Counted from the first letter of the stretch, positions 1 through 10,746 are shown. The stretch: 64,000 nt of DNA from Neisseria cinerea (GCF_900475315.1 NZ_LS483369.1:1550001-1614000); one strand, 5' to 3'. A program made the numbers and translations. Notes: generated by a model not told the origin, from the letters alone.

Positions 1-1486
1 CAACGCTGTTGGCGGCTTGCGGCAAAATGCCCAGCACTGCGCCGGTCGCGTCTGCCAGCTCTTGCGCGGCGGCATAAATGGCGGCGTAATCAGGATGGTT
101 TTGCACTTCCGCGCCCAAAATCACCGCTGCTTTTTCAGCGTTTTTCAGGCTGGCGGTAACGGCGTGTTCCGCATTGGCAGACAGGTTTTTCAGACGGCCT
201 GCCCACTCGTCGGGATGTACGGCTTCTTGGGACAGAAGCGGCATAAACAATTCTTCTTTGCTGCTGGCCAATACGCTCAAGGCCATACGGTCTTTGGCGG
301 CGCGGCGCAGACGGGCGGTCAGGAGCGGCTGTTCTTTGCGCAAGTTCGCACCGACTACCAATACGGCATCGTTGTCAGCCAAAGATTCAATGCTTTGTCC
401 CAACCATTGCGCACCTTTAAGGCCGTCTGAAAGACGTTTGTCTTGTTGGCGCAAACGGGTGGTAAAGTTTTTAACACCCAAGCCGTCGGCAAGTTTCTTA
501 GCCAGATACAGCTCTTCAACCGTATTCATCGGATTGGCCCAAACGCCGACTTGGTTTTGGTTGCCGTCTTTGGCGATACATTCAATCGCGCTGCGGACAT
601 ATTCCAGTGCGGTTTTCCAATCCACATTCATCCACTCGCCGCCCTGTTTGATTTTCGGGTTTTTCAGACGGCTTTCGTGATACAGGCCTTCGTAGGAGAA
701 ACGGTCGCGGTCGGACAGCCAGCATTCGTTTATAGCTTCGTTTTCCAACGGCAACACGCGGCGGACGGTATGGTCTTTGGTTTGTACAATCAGGTTGCTG
801 CCCAAAGCGTCATGGGCGGAAACGGATTTGCGGCGGTTCAATTCCCAAGTACGCGCGTTGAAGCGGAACGGTTTGCTGGTCAATGCGCCGACAGGACACA
901 AATCGATGACGTTGCCTGACAATTCGGTTTCCACTGCTTTTCCGATAAAAGGCATGATCTCGGAATGTTCGCCGCGGTTGGCCATAGCGATTTCTTGCAC
1001 GCCGGCGATTTCTTCAGTGAAACGAACGCAACGGGTACAGTGGATACAACGGCTCATTTCCTCGGCGGAAACCAAAGGACCCATGTCTTTGCCGACGACG
1101 GAACGTTTTTCTTCGGTATAACGGCTGGTGGTTTTGCCGTAGCCCACCGCTAAATCCTGCAACTGGCATTCGCCGCCTTGGTCGCAGGTCGGACAATCAA
1201 GCGGATGGTTGATGAGCAGGAACTCCATCACGCCTTCTTGCGCCTCTCGGGCTTTTGCCGAATGCGTGCGCACAATCATGCCGTCTGTAACCGGCGTGGC
1301 ACAGGCAGGCAGAGGTTTGGGGGCTTTTTCCACATCCACCAAACACATACGGCAGTTGGCGGCGATGGAAAGTTTTTTGTGGTAACAGAAATGCGGGATA
1401 TAAGTACCGAGCTTGTGCGCGGCTTCAATCACCGTCGCACCCTGCTCCACAGATACCTGTTTGCCGTCGATTTCGATTTGTAACAT
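1..1486 (-). CDS. nuoG: NADH-quinone oxidoreductase subunit G (partial, C-terminus outside window)
   Basis: Subunit of the peripheral arm of respiratory complex I, carrying several iron-sulfur clusters that pass electrons from NuoF/NuoE. Only the first 495 codons are present; the gene runs off the left edge. The ATG at 1486 opens the frame with MLQIEIDGKQV. An N-terminal ferredoxin-like [2Fe-2S] domain shows Cys34, Cys45, Cys48 and Cys62, followed by the typical CPTCDQGGECQLQD segment and a CIHCTRC cluster motif, then the molybdopterin-oxidoreductase-like region. It lies 58 bp behind nuoF in the same operon. Internal copies of the AG-type uptake sequence occur at 189-200 and 420-431. Confidence 0.95.
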   Translation of the reverse strand, partial: MLQIEIDGKQVSVEQGATVIEAAHKLGTYIPHFCYHKKLSIAANCRMCLVDVEKAPKPLPACATPVTDGMIVRTHSAKAREAQEGVMEFLLINHPLDCPTCDQGGECQLQDLAVGYGKTTSRYTEEKRSVVGKDMGPLVSAEEMSRCIHCTRCVRFTEEIAGVQEIAMANRGEHSEIMPFIGKAVETELSGNVIDLCPVGALTSKPFRFNARTWELNRRKSVSAHDALGSNLIVQTKDHTVRRVLPLENEAINECWLSDRDRFSYEGLYHESRLKNPKIKQGGEWMNVDWKTALEYVRSAIECIAKDGNQNQVGVWANPMNTVEELYLAKKLADGLGVKNFTTRLRQQDKRLSDGLKGAQWLGQSIESLADNDAVLVVGANLRKEQPLLTARLRRAAKDRMALSVLASSKEELFMPLLSQEAVHPDEWAGRLKNLSANAEHAVTASLKNAEKAAVILGAEVQNHPDYAAIYAAAQELADATGAVLGILPQAANSV

Positions 1487-1529
1487 GGTTCGTTCCTAGT
1501 TACGGGTATTTAATAAATAATTCTTTTAG

Positions 1530-1541
1530 AGGCCGTCTGAA
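1530..1541 (+). repeat. AG-type DNA uptake sequence between nuoF and nuoG
   Basis: AGGCCGTCTGAA, the AG-DUS variant. It is a single copy with no inverted partner, so it is unlikely to act as a terminator and the nuoF-nuoG transcript can continue. Confidence 0.8.
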
Positions 1542-1544
1542 AAC

Positions 1545-2840
1545 TTAGCACCACTTATTCGGTTTCATCGGTCCGCCGTGTTCGATGTAATGCACAAACT
1601 CATCACGGAAATGCTTGGTAAAGCTGCGGACAGGGAAGACGGCGGCATCGGCGAGGGCGCAGATGGTGCGGCCGGCCATTTGGTTGCCGACGGAATCGAG
1701 CAACTCCAAGTCTTCCATGCGGCCTTTGCCTTCTACGATGCGGTGGACGATACGGTAGAGCCAGCCCGTACCTTCACGACAAGGCGTACATTGACCGCAA
1801 GACTCGTCGTAGTAGAAATAGCTCAGACGCTCAAGGGCTTTGACCATGCACACATCTTCGTCCATCACGATAATCGCGCCGGAACCCAACATTGATCCCG
1901 CTTTGGAAATCGAGTCGTAGTCCATATTGGTCTGCATCATGATGTCGGCAGGCAATACCGGCGCGGACGAACCGCCGGGGATAACGGCTTTGAGTTTTTT
2001 GCCGCCGCGCATACCGCCCGCCATTTTCAGGATTTCGGCAAACGGCGTGCCTAACGGCACTTCATAGTTGCCCGGGCGCTCGACATGACCGGAAATACAG
2101 AACAATTTGGTACCGCCTGCATTCGGAATACCTTTGTCGGCAAACGCCTGTCCGCCATCACGGATAATGAAGGGGACAGAGGAGAACGTTTCGGTATTGT
2201 TGATAGTGGTCGGTTTGCCGTACAGGCCGAACGAGGCAGGGAATGGCGGTTTGAAGCGCGGCTGGCCTTTTTTGCCTTCCAACGATTCGAGCAATGCAGT
2301 TTCTTCGCCGCAAATATATGCGCCGTAGCCGTGGTGGGCGAAGAGTTCAAATTCAAAATCCGAACCCAAAATATTTTTACCCAAAAAGCCTGCGGCACGC
2401 GCCTGCTCCAAAGCGGCTTCAAAGCGTTGATAGCCTTCAAAAATCTCGCCGTGGATATAGTTGTAGCCGGCTTTCGCACCCATCGCATAACCGGCAATAA
2501 TCATGCCTTCAATCAGGGCATGAGGATTGAACATGATGATGTCGCGGTCTTTAAATGTACCCGGCTCGCCTTCGTCGGTGTTACAAACCACATATTTTTC
2601 GCCCGGGAAGGAACGGGGCATAAAGCTCCATTTCAAGCCGGCCGGGAAGCCCGCACCGCCACGACCGCGCAAACCGGAGGTTTTGACTTCGTCAATCACA
2701 TCGGTTTGCGAGATGTTTTCGGACAGGATTTTACGCAGGGCGGTATAACCGCCACGTTTGACGTATTCGTCCAATGTCCAGCAATCGGGATTGGCGGTAT
2801 CCACTTGGTCAAAAATCACGCCTGATTGGTAAATAGCCAT
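1545..2840 (-). CDS. nuoF: NADH-quinone oxidoreductase subunit F
   Basis: The 431-residue NADH-binding flavoprotein of complex I; it takes hydride from NADH onto FMN and passes electrons to the [4Fe-4S] cluster N3. Visible motifs are the glycine-rich FMN/NADH segment [13 protein letters not shown] (about residues 58-71), [17 protein letters not shown] (about 173-190) and the cluster-binding [13 protein letters not shown] (about 346-358). Length matches the family. It should directly follow nuoE, but here it is separated from it by an inserted DUF1643 gene and about 640 bp. Confidence 0.97.
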   Translation of the reverse strand: MAIYQSGVIFDQVDTANPDCWTLDEYVKRGGYTALRKILSENISQTDVIDEVKTSGLRGRGGAGFPAGLKWSFMPRSFPGEKYVVCNTDEGEPGTFKDRDIIMFNPHALIEGMIIAGYAMGAKAGYNYIHGEIFEGYQRFEAALEQARAAGFLGKNILGSDFEFELFAHHGYGAYICGEETALLESLEGKKGQPRFKPPFPASFGLYGKPTTINNTETFSSVPFIIRDGGQAFADKGIPNAGGTKLFCISGHVERPGNYEVPLGTPFAEILKMAGGMRGGKKLKAVIPGGSSAPVLPADIMMQTNMDYDSISKAGSMLGSGAIIVMDEDVCMVKALERLSYFYYDESCGQCTPCREGTGWLYRIVHRIVEGKGRMEDLELLDSVGNQMAGRTICALADAAVFPVRSFTKHFRDEFVHYIEHGGPMKPNKWC

Positions 2841-2884
2841 TTTTGGTGTGCCTGTTTGTTTTCGTATAGGTTGCAGCCGTTGTT

Positions 2885-2896
2885 TTCAGACGGCCT
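2885..2896 (-). repeat. AG-DUS, left copy flanking the inserted DUF1643 gene
   Basis: On the plus strand this reads TTCAGACGGCCT. An identical copy in the same orientation lies at 3470-3481. The two form a direct repeat bracketing the gene at 2931-3455. Confidence 0.8.
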
Positions 2897-2930
2897 GAAT
2901 GTATTTTGTATTGGTTCCCAACCTACTTCG

Positions 2931-3455
2931 CTAAATTTTCTCCAAAAAATTCAGCATGTCCATTTTCTTTAATTCGTTACTATACGCTGCATATAATGGG
3001 TGTCGAGGTTGTCCGCTCTTTAAAAACTCCCCAATTCTTAACCAATTTATAGGGTACTGTTTTAAGTTTTCGTAAAGCTGTTTTAAGCAGTCGGAAAAAT
3101 ACGCTCTAGAATAAAATAAACCACCCCAAGCCAACAAAATATCACTTGTTACTTGTTGCGAAATCAATTTAGAAATGATTTCAACATTTTTTTGTATAAT
3201 TTCTTTACTAGCTTCTTGCGGTAAATCATTAGGATTCGTTGCTCTTTGTGGATACAAATTAAACATTACAAAACTTATATATCCATTTTCCTCAGCAAAA
3301 CCCATGACTTTTCTAATTGTAGGATCAGGTTCTTTGTCATCTGCAGTACTAGGATTAATACCAAAAACAAAAAGCGTTTTTTCAGATATAGATCCTAATG
3401 CAAAACGATATTTATTTAATTCATCTGTTTCATAAATATCTATTATGTATTCCAT
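2931..3455 (-). CDS. DUF1643 domain-containing protein
   Basis: A 174-residue protein recognisable as DUF1643 from the LFVFGINPSTADDKEPDPTI segment, the NLYPQRATNP motif and the ILLAWGG motif. The function of the family is not established; members occur scattered in accessory and phage-associated settings. The gene is clearly more AT-rich than the surrounding nuo genes (many AAA, TTA and ATA codons). It interrupts the nuoE-nuoF junction and is bracketed by two directly repeated AG-DUS copies, which I read as signs of acquisition by transformation. It is codirectional with nuo, so it is probably transcribed with the operon. Confidence 0.8.
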   Translation of the reverse strand: MEYIIDIYETDELNKYRFALGSISEKTLFVFGINPSTADDKEPDPTIRKVMGFAEENGYISFVMFNLYPQRATNPNDLPQEASKEIIQKNVEIISKLISQQVTSDILLAWGGLFYSRAYFSDCLKQLYENLKQYPINWLRIGEFLKSGQPRHPLYAAYSNELKKMDMLNFLEKI

Positions 3456-3469
3456 ACCATACCCCCTTT

Positions 3470-3481
3470 TTCAGACGGCCT
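3470..3481 (-). repeat. AG-DUS, right copy flanking the inserted DUF1643 gene
   Basis: TTCAGACGGCCT on the plus strand, immediately downstream of the nuoE stop codon and in direct repeat with 2885-2896. Confidence 0.8.
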
Positions 3482-3482
3482 T

Positions 3483-3956
3483 TTATTTCAGTTCGGCAAG
3501 TTTCTTGTCAATCGCTTCTTCGGTCATAAAGCTGCACATACTGTGGTTGTTGACCAGCATGACCGGAGCGTCACCACATGCGCCCATGCATTCGCCTTCG
3601 ACAAGGGTAAATTTGCCGTCAGGCGTGGTTTCGCCGTAGCCGATACCGAGTTTTTGTTTGAGGTATTCGCCGGTAGCCATACCGCCGCGCAGGGCGCAGG
3701 GCAGGTTGGTACAAACGGTCAGTTTGTATTTACCGACAGGCTCAAGGTCGTACATATTGTAGAAAGTAGCGACTTCGTAGGCTTGTGCAGGCGAGATGCC
3801 GATATAGTCTGCAACAAAGGCGATGGTCTCGGGAGCAAGCCAGCCTTTTTCGGTTTGGGCGATACGCAACGCGCCCATGATGGCGCTGCGGCGTTGGTCG
3901 GCAGGATATTTTGCCAACTCAATGTCAATTTGTTTTAAAGATTCTGCGGATAACAT
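3483..3956 (-). CDS. nuoE: NADH-quinone oxidoreductase subunit E
   Basis: The 157-residue thioredoxin-fold subunit of the complex I NADH dehydrogenase module, carrying the [2Fe-2S] cluster N1a. The four ligands are visible as Cys82 and Cys87 (VCTNLPCALRGG) and Cys123 and Cys127 (ECMGACGDAP). The start codon overlaps the nuoD stop region by a base or so, which indicates translational coupling. Length is normal for the family. Confidence 0.96.
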   Translation of the reverse strand: MLSAESLKQIDIELAKYPADQRRSAIMGALRIAQTEKGWLAPETIAFVADYIGISPAQAYEVATFYNMYDLEPVGKYKLTVCTNLPCALRGGMATGEYLKQKLGIGYGETTPDGKFTLVEGECMGACGDAPVMLVNNHSMCSFMTEEAIDKKLAELK

Positions 3957-5212
3957 TATCGGTCAACCTCCCCGAATACGATGTCCTGCGTACCGATGAT
4001 GGCAACGACGTCGGCCAGCATGTGGCCTTTTGCCATTTCGTCCATGCCTTGCAGGTGGGCGAAGCCGGGTGCGCGGATTTTCAGGCGGTAGGGTTTGTTT
4101 GCGCCGTCTGAAATGATGTAAACGCCGAACTCGCCTTTCGGATGTTCGACAGCGGTGTAGGTCTCGCCCTCGGGAACGTGCATACCCTCGGTAAAGAGTT
4201 TGAAATGGTGAATCAGGTCTTCCATACCTGTTTTCATTTCGGTACGTTTGGGCGGAGCAAATTTGTGGTTTGTGGTAATGACCGGACCCGGATTGACACG
4301 CAACCACTCGGAACATTGTTTGATGATACGCACGGATTGACGCATTTCTTCCATGCGGCAGAGGTAACGGTCGTAGCAGTCGCCGTTGACGCCGACGGGG
4401 ATGTCGAAATCCATTTTGTCGTACACTTCGTAAGGCTGTGTCTTACGCACGTCCCATTCCACGCCGGAACCGCGTAACATCACCCCGGTAAAGCCTTTTT
4501 GCATGGCGCGCTCAGGAGTGACAACGCCGATGCCGACTGTACGCTGTTTCCAAATACGGTTGTCGGTCAGGAGGGTTTCAAGTGTATCGATGTTTTTCGG
4601 GAAACGTTCGCAGAAGGCATCGATAAAGTCGAGCATGGTGCCTTCGCGGGATTCATTGAGCTGCTTCAATACTTTGGCATTGCGGAATTTGCTGCTCTCG
4701 TATTTAGGCATGAAGTCGGGCAGGTCGCGGTAAACGCCGCCGGGACGGAAGTAGGCTGCGTGCATACGCGCGCCGGACACGGCTTCGTACAAGTCCATCA
4801 GCTCTTCGCGGTCGCGGAAGGCGTAAAGGATGGCGGTCATCGCGCCAATGTCGAAGGCGTGTGAACCGATGCCCATCAAGTGATTGAGGATGCGCGTTAC
4901 TTCGGCGAACATCACGCGAATATACTGGGCGCGGATAGGTACATCAATTCCGGCAAGTTTTTCTACTGCCAAACAATACGCCTGCTCGTTGACCATCATG
5001 GAAACGTAATCCAAGCGGTCCATATAGGGCAGGGCTTGCAGATAGGTTTTGGTTTCTGCCAGTTTTTCGGTACCTCGGTGCAGGAGGCCGATATGTGGGT
5101 CGGCACGGACGATGGTTTCGCCCTCCAACTCCAAAATCATACGCAATACGCCGTGCGCCGCAGGGTGTTGCGGGCCGAAGTTGATGGTGTAGTTTCTTAA
5201 TTTATTGGCCAC
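3956..5212 (-). CDS. nuoD: NADH-quinone oxidoreductase subunit D
   Basis: The 49-kDa-type subunit (418 residues) forming, with NuoB, the quinone-reduction site of complex I. It begins [21 protein letters not shown] and shows the conserved HPAAHGVLR and RGTEKL motifs. I chose the GTG at 5212 because it is preceded by a good GAGGAG ribosome-binding site and removes a non-conserved arginine/serine-rich extension. It overlaps the nuoC stop codon by 11 bp. NuoC and NuoD are separate proteins here, not fused as in Escherichia coli. Confidence 0.95.
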   Translation of the reverse strand: MANKLRNYTINFGPQHPAAHGVLRMILELEGETIVRADPHIGLLHRGTEKLAETKTYLQALPYMDRLDYVSMMVNEQAYCLAVEKLAGIDVPIRAQYIRVMFAEVTRILNHLMGIGSHAFDIGAMTAILYAFRDREELMDLYEAVSGARMHAAYFRPGGVYRDLPDFMPKYESSKFRNAKVLKQLNESREGTMLDFIDAFCERFPKNIDTLETLLTDNRIWKQRTVGIGVVTPERAMQKGFTGVMLRGSGVEWDVRKTQPYEVYDKMDFDIPVGVNGDCYDRYLCRMEEMRQSVRIIKQCSEWLRVNPGPVITTNHKFAPPKRTEMKTGMEDLIHHFKLFTEGMHVPEGETYTAVEHPKGEFGVYIISDGANKPYRLKIRAPGFAHLQGMDEMAKGHMLADVVAIIGTQDIVFGEVDR

Positions 5213-5795
5213 CGTAGTTCTCCTCACGGACGATACGCGGCGTGATCTCGCGCGGCTCAATGGTAACAGGTTGGTAAATCACGCGTTTTTGCTCTTCGTC
5301 GTAACGCATTTCCACATAACCGGAAATCGGGAAATCTTTGCGGAACGGATGTCCGACGAAACCGTAATCGGTCAGGATGCGGCGCAAGTCCGGATGGTTG
5401 TTGAACATGATGCCGTACATATCGAAGGCTTCGCGCTCGTACCAATCCGCACTGTTGTAAATATCGACTACGGATTCGACTACGGGGAAGTCGTCGTCTG
5501 AAACCCAGACGCGCACGCGGATGCGCTGATTGTTTTTAACGGAAAGCAGCTGGCTGACGACGGCAAAGCGCTTGCCCTGCCATAATTCGTTTTTATAAGT
5601 GCTGTAATCGACACCGCACAAGTCAACCAGAAGCTCGAAATGCAGTTCTTCATGGTCGCGCAGCGTGGTCATGACTGAAATATAGTGTTCAGGCAGACAC
5701 TCGACGGTAATTTCGCCCAAAGCTGAAATGACTTTGCTTGCCTGATCGCCAAGCACACTGACGACGGTTTCGTATAAGTTTTGAATGCTTGCCAT
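5202..5795 (-). CDS. nuoC: NADH-quinone oxidoreductase subunit C
   Basis: The 30-kDa-type subunit (197 residues) of the connecting module of complex I. The family signature ERE.FDMYGI....[19 protein letters not shown] is visible as [27 protein letters not shown] followed by GHPFRKDFP. It sits between nuoB and nuoD in standard order. Confidence 0.95.
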   Translation of the reverse strand: MASIQNLYETVVSVLGDQASKVISALGEITVECLPEHYISVMTTLRDHEELHFELLVDLCGVDYSTYKNELWQGKRFAVVSQLLSVKNNQRIRVRVWVSDDDFPVVESVVDIYNSADWYEREAFDMYGIMFNNHPDLRRILTDYGFVGHPFRKDFPISGYVEMRYDEEQKRVIYQPVTIEPREITPRIVREENYGGQ

Positions 5796-5807
5796 ATCGT
5801 CCTCTCC

Positions 5808-6290
5808 TTACTCATCACGCGCGATGGTGGAAGTGCGCTTGATTTTTTGTTGGAGCTGAATCAGGCCGTAAATCAGAGCTTCCGCAGTCGGTGGACAACC
5901 CGGCACATAAACATCTACCGGCACGACGCGGTCGGCACCGCGCACAACGGAATAAGAATAGTGATAATAGCCGCCGCCGTTGGCACACGAGCCCATAGAC
6001 AATACCCAGCGCGGCTCGGCGAGCTGGTCGTATACGCGGCGCAGGGCAGGCGCCATTTTGTTGGTCAGCGTACCTGCCACAATCATCAGGTCGGCCTGAC
6101 GGGGGGACGGACGGAAAATGATGCCAAAGCGGTCAAGGTCGTAACGCGCCATGCCCGCATGCATCATTTCTACGGCGCAGCAGGCCAAACCGAAAGTAAC
6201 CGGCCACAATGAACCGGTACGCATATAGTTCAACACCGTATCCGCGCTGGTGGTGATGAAACCTTTTTTCAAAACGCCTTCTATTCCCAT
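5808..6290 (-). CDS. nuoB: NADH-quinone oxidoreductase subunit B
   Basis: The 160-residue subunit holding the terminal [4Fe-4S] cluster N2 that reduces quinone. Cluster ligands are the tandem Cys37-Cys38 (LACCAVEMM), Cys102 (GSCANGGG) and Cys132 (VPGCPP). The start [11 protein letters not shown] at 6290 is chosen over an upstream in-frame extension because conservation begins here. It overlaps the end of nuoA by 10 bp, consistent with coupled translation. Confidence 0.95.
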   Translation of the reverse strand: MGIEGVLKKGFITTSADTVLNYMRTGSLWPVTFGLACCAVEMMHAGMARYDLDRFGIIFRPSPRQADLMIVAGTLTNKMAPALRRVYDQLAEPRWVLSMGSCANGGGYYHYSYSVVRGADRVVPVDVYVPGCPPTAEALIYGLIQLQQKIKRTSTIARDE

Positions 6291-6637
6291 TCCAGCGCAC
6301 CTTTTTTCCATTCGTAAATAAAGCCTACCGTCAGAACGACGATAAACACCAGCATAGACCAAAAGCCGTACGCGCCCAAATCTTTGAACACGACTGCCCA
6401 CGGCAACATGAACGCGACCTCCAAATCGAAGAGGATGAAGAGGATGGCGACGAGGTAATAGCGCACGTCGAACTTCATCCTTGCGTTTTCAAAGGCTTCG
6501 AAACCGCATTCGTAAGGCGCGTCTTTTTCGGCGTAGTGGCGTTTCGGGCCTAAAATCGTGCCGAGCAGGATAAACAGCACGCCGGCTGCAAGACCGACAA
6601 GGATAAAGACAAAGACGGGAAAGTAAGCGGACAACAT
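6281..6637 (-). CDS. nuoA: NADH-quinone oxidoreductase subunit A
   Basis: A 118-residue membrane subunit with three predicted transmembrane helices, the first gene of the nuo operon. It contains the conserved loop YECGFE (with its cysteine) and the segment [12 protein letters not shown]. The ATG at 6637 gives [15 protein letters not shown]; an upstream TTG would add eight residues and has no better ribosome-binding site. Confidence 0.94.
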   Translation of the reverse strand: MLSAYFPVFVFILVGLAAGVLFILLGTILGPKRHYAEKDAPYECGFEAFENARMKFDVRYYLVAILFILFDLEVAFMLPWAVVFKDLGAYGFWSMLVFIVVLTVGFIYEWKKGALEWE

Positions 6638-6681
6638 GGTTACACCCAAATCCGTTAACAAAATTTCTACAATAATTTCGT

Positions 6682-6687
6682 ATTTTA
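6682..6687 (-). promoter_or_regulatory. Candidate -10 element of the nuoA promoter
   Basis: On the minus strand this reads TAAAAT, about 45 bp before the nuoA start codon. I see no convincing -35 at 16-18 bp, which would suit an activator-dependent promoter. Confidence 0.4.
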
Positions 6688-6745
6688 GCGAATTTCAAAA
6701 ACCTTTAAAAGGAAAACAGGCAAAAAAGTCCAATAAATACAATTA

Positions 6746-6768
6746 TTTTATGATAACGATTATTATTT
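6746..6768 (-). promoter_or_regulatory. Fur-box-like site upstream of nuoA
   Basis: The plus strand shows ATGATAACGATTATTAT, close to the GATAAT repeat pattern of Fur operators. It lies about 110-130 bp before the nuoA start, upstream of the likely promoter. From memory, the meningococcal nuoA promoter is one of a few reported to be activated by Fur; an upstream position would fit activation better than repression. Confidence 0.5.
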
Positions 6769-6844
6769 GAGTTTTTTGTAAATACCCTATCTGATTTTCC
6801 CTTTTCCGCTTACCCCTCGCATTCTTCCTTACCCGCATACAACA

Positions 6845-6871
6845 ATGCCGTCTGAAAGCTTCAGACGGCAT
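6845..6871 (-). terminator. Inverted AT-DUS pair behind sppA
   Basis: Two AT-DUS copies in inverted orientation separated by 3 bases form a stem 20 bp beyond the sppA stop codon. Confidence 0.75.
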
Positions 6872-6890
6872 GGGATAATGTATGGTAAAA

Positions 6891-7877
6891 CTATCGGACA
6901 GTCTGCAAGACTTCACGCACGCCAGCTTTAAGTTCTGCCCCAAAACGCCTGCCCAATAGTGTGCCGAAATCGTCCTGCCGTGTGTAATCGACCAAATCCG
7001 GAGCTTTGACGACATTGCGCGCCACGCTGTAGACATTGCCGATACCGTCTATCAACCCGACTTTCTGCGCATCCGCACCCGTATACACTCGACCGCTGAA
7101 CACATCGGGATACTGTTGGAACTTAAGTCGGCTGCCACGTCCTGCTTTAACAGCCTTGATAAATTCTCCGTGTATGCCGGTCAGCATTTCTTCCCAGATT
7201 TTCGACTGTTCGGGCGTTTCGGGAGAAAACGGATCGCCCATACCTTTGTTGCTGCCTGCAATTTTAACCCTGCGTTTCACGCCGATTTTTTCCATTAATT
7301 CAGTAGCATCAAAACTGCTGCCGATAACGCCGATGCTGCCGACGATGCTGGACGGGTCCGCATAAATTTTGTCTGCCGCCGCCGCAATATAGTAGCAGCC
7401 TGATGCACACATATCCTCCGCCACGAGATAAACGGGAATGTCGGGATGTTGCGCTTTCAGACGGCGTATTTCATCAAAGGCAGTATTGGATACGACGGGA
7501 GAGCCGCCCGGACTGTTGGCGCGGATGATAATGGCCTTTGCCTGCGGGTTCTTGTAGGCGGCTTCCATGCCGTCTTTCAGTTTCTTGACCTGATCTTCGA
7601 CGCCGTTGCCGATTTCTCCGTACAGGTTGACGACTGCCGTATGCGGCGTATTGCCTTCCAGCCGCAACGCCGTTTCATCTTTACGGAAAATGCCGGCAAG
7701 CAGGGCAATCAAAATCAGGGTGCCGACGGCACGCCAAATGTTTTTCCACATCCGTTCCCTGCGCCTGTCCCGATAGGCGGACAGCAGCACTTCACGCATG
7801 ATGTCGCGCTCCCAAGAAGTTTCCATGGTATTTTGGGCTTCAGAGGCTTCGTTTTCCCTCCTAATCCGATATTGCAT
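6891..7877 (-). CDS. sppA: Signal peptide peptidase SppA-type serine protease (family S49)
   Basis: A 328-residue, single-domain S49 protease of the short SppA type, anchored by one membrane segment (about residues 49-64) after a basic cytoplasmic N-terminus, with its catalytic domain facing the periplasm. It degrades signal peptides left in the membrane. The catalytic Ser/Lys dyad is probably Ser159 (CASGCYYIAAAADKI) and Lys211 (GSNKGMGDPF). The start has an AAAGG ribosome-binding site 7 bp upstream. Confidence 0.88.
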   Translation of the reverse strand: MQYRIRRENEASEAQNTMETSWERDIMREVLLSAYRDRRRERMWKNIWRAVGTLILIALLAGIFRKDETALRLEGNTPHTAVVNLYGEIGNGVEDQVKKLKDGMEAAYKNPQAKAIIIRANSPGGSPVVSNTAFDEIRRLKAQHPDIPVYLVAEDMCASGCYYIAAAADKIYADPSSIVGSIGVIGSSFDATELMEKIGVKRRVKIAGSNKGMGDPFSPETPEQSKIWEEMLTGIHGEFIKAVKAGRGSRLKFQQYPDVFSGRVYTGADAQKVGLIDGIGNVYSVARNVVKAPDLVDYTRQDDFGTLLGRRFGAELKAGVREVLQTVR

Positions 7878-7916
7878 ACTTGACCTTTCTTAAAATATCC
7901 CGAAGGGCAGAACTGT

Positions 7917-8729
7917 TCATTCTGCCCGATTTTTCCGTTCTACGCCCATTGCGTCCAAGTTGTCGGACACTTCTTTCCACGCAGCATCCAGAAGCTGCAC
8001 CACCTCACCCTCTGCCTTAATGCCGAACTCGATATGCGGCCTGACTGCCGTTCCGTCCGCATTGGTCCAACCGACGCTGGGCAGGCTGTAAGAACGCACG
8101 CCGGGATAAGTTTGTTCGATATACTCCATAAGCGGCGTCAGCCGTGATTCCGGCTGCTCGAACACATACACGCTGCGGCTGCCGCGTTCGGTTTGGTTGA
8201 AGCGGTCGGCGTAATAAGTATTCAAAACCCATTCGGCCATTGGGTGCGCCATCACAGGGAAGCCGGGGAAGAAATAATGCTCGCGGATGGAAAATCCGGC
8301 GATATTATTAAACGGATTGGGCACCAATTCCGCGCCTTCGGGAAAATCCGCCATCTTCAGGCGTTGGGCGTGTTCGGGCGAATCGAGCGGCTCGCCGCGT
8401 TTAAGGGTCACGCCTTCGATAAACTTAGCGGCTTCAGGATGGCGGACGACGGGCAAATCCAAAGCGGCGGCGGCCGCTTGGCGGGTATGATCGTCGGGCG
8501 TGGCGCCGATACCGCCGGTAACGAAAGTCGGCATGCCGTCTGAAAAGCTGCGGCGCAGTTGTTTGACCAGCAAATCGGGTTCGTCGGGCAGATATTGCAC
8601 CTGATTGAGCTTCAGTCCGTGCGATTCCAATAAGGATTTGAAAAAGGCGAAATGCTTGTCTTGACGGCTGCCATGAAGAATTTCATCGCCGATGATGATG
8701 AGGTTGAACAAATGCTGTCGGTCTTTCAT
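7917..8729 (-). CDS. CinA-like / MoCF-biosynthesis-domain protein
   Basis: A 270-residue protein with an N-terminal molybdopterin-binding (MoaB/CinA N-terminal) fold, shown by IIIGDEILHGSRQDKH and FVTGGIGATPDDHTRQA. The C-terminal deamidase half of full-length CinA (nicotinamide-nucleotide amidohydrolase) is not present, so this is the short form annotated as competence/damage-inducible protein A-like. The true substrate is unknown. AAGGAAAG precedes the ATG. It ends 40 bp before the sppA start and may be cotranscribed with it. Confidence 0.8.
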   Translation of the reverse strand: MKDRQHLFNLIIIGDEILHGSRQDKHFAFFKSLLESHGLKLNQVQYLPDEPDLLVKQLRRSFSDGMPTFVTGGIGATPDDHTRQAAAAALDLPVVRHPEAAKFIEGVTLKRGEPLDSPEHAQRLKMADFPEGAELVPNPFNNIAGFSIREHYFFPGFPVMAHPMAEWVLNTYYADRFNQTERGSRSVYVFEQPESRLTPLMEYIEQTYPGVRSYSLPSVGWTNADGTAVRPHIEFGIKAEGEVVQLLDAAWKEVSDNLDAMGVERKNRAE

Positions 8730-8820
8730 AATCTTTCCTTCTGCCTAAAGGCTATATTCATGATTCCCCATGATTACTGTTCCAATATTGCTTATTAGGT
8801 GCAACGGATAGGAGAGACTC

Positions 8821-9207
8821 ATGTCTGTAATCGGCATTGTTGCGTTTTTCATGTTCATTATCAGCCTTTTTGTGTGTGCGTTTGTGCTGATTGTTCAGTA
8901 TTTGATTATTCGCCGTAAAATTCATCAAGACAAACGTGCAGTCAATTTTCGCGCCAAATATGCTACGCTTTCCACATTTTTTATACAATGGGTTGTTCTG
9001 AGCGCATTCAGCTCCTTACCTGCAAACCGTATGATTTTTTCACTGGCAGTCTTTACGGATATTTTACTTGGTTTTTTGTGGTTGTTTTTTGTTGCAACCA
9101 ATGCAGATGAAATGTGGCGTTTGACCGGGCAAAAAGGCTACTTGTTGTGGCCTTTGGCAGCTGCTTCGGTTTGGGCAGCATGCTTCATTATATTCAGCTT
9201 CGGATAG
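8821..9207 (+). CDS. Small multipass membrane protein of unknown function
   Basis: A 128-residue hydrophobic protein with about four predicted membrane segments (residues about 5-30, 50-66, 72-92 and 108-126) separated by a basic loop (RRKIHQDKR). I do not recognise a family. A GGAGAG ribosome-binding site lies just before the ATG. It is divergent from the CinA-like gene and followed by a DUS-pair terminator. Confidence 0.7.
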   Translation: MSVIGIVAFFMFIISLFVCAFVLIVQYLIIRRKIHQDKRAVNFRAKYATLSTFFIQWVVLSAFSSLPANRMIFSLAVFTDILLGFLWLFFVATNADEMWRLTGQKGYLLWPLAAASVWAACFIIFSFG

Positions 9208-9228
9208 CGTCTCAATAATTGCGGACAA

Positions 9229-9266
9229 ATGCCGTCTGAAAACCTGAATGCTTTTTCAGACGGCAT
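9229..9266 (+). terminator. Inverted AT-DUS pair behind the membrane protein gene
   Basis: AT-DUS at 9229-9240 and its complement at 9255-9266, with a 14-base loop. Confidence 0.75.
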
Positions 9267-9315
9267 TAAACTAGATTATCTCATCTATTTATAAGATAAT
9301 AAGTTCAAATCATGT

Positions 9316-9350
9316 GCAGAGCGGTTTACCTCGTTCTGCTTTTATTTTTA
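9316..9350 (+). promoter_or_regulatory. Terminator-like hairpin in the argG leader
   Basis: GCAGAGCG (9316-9323) pairs with CGTTCTGC (9332-9339), one G-U pair, and is followed at once by TTTTATTTTTA. It lies 17 bp before the argG start codon, so if it terminates transcription it would act as an attenuator for argG. The upstream gene already has its own DUS terminator. Confidence 0.5.
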
Positions 9351-9351
9351 G

Positions 9352-10710
<1,359 letters not shown>

Positions 10711-10746
10711 AGCAGCCCTGTCATTTTGAACTGTTTCAAACGGGAA

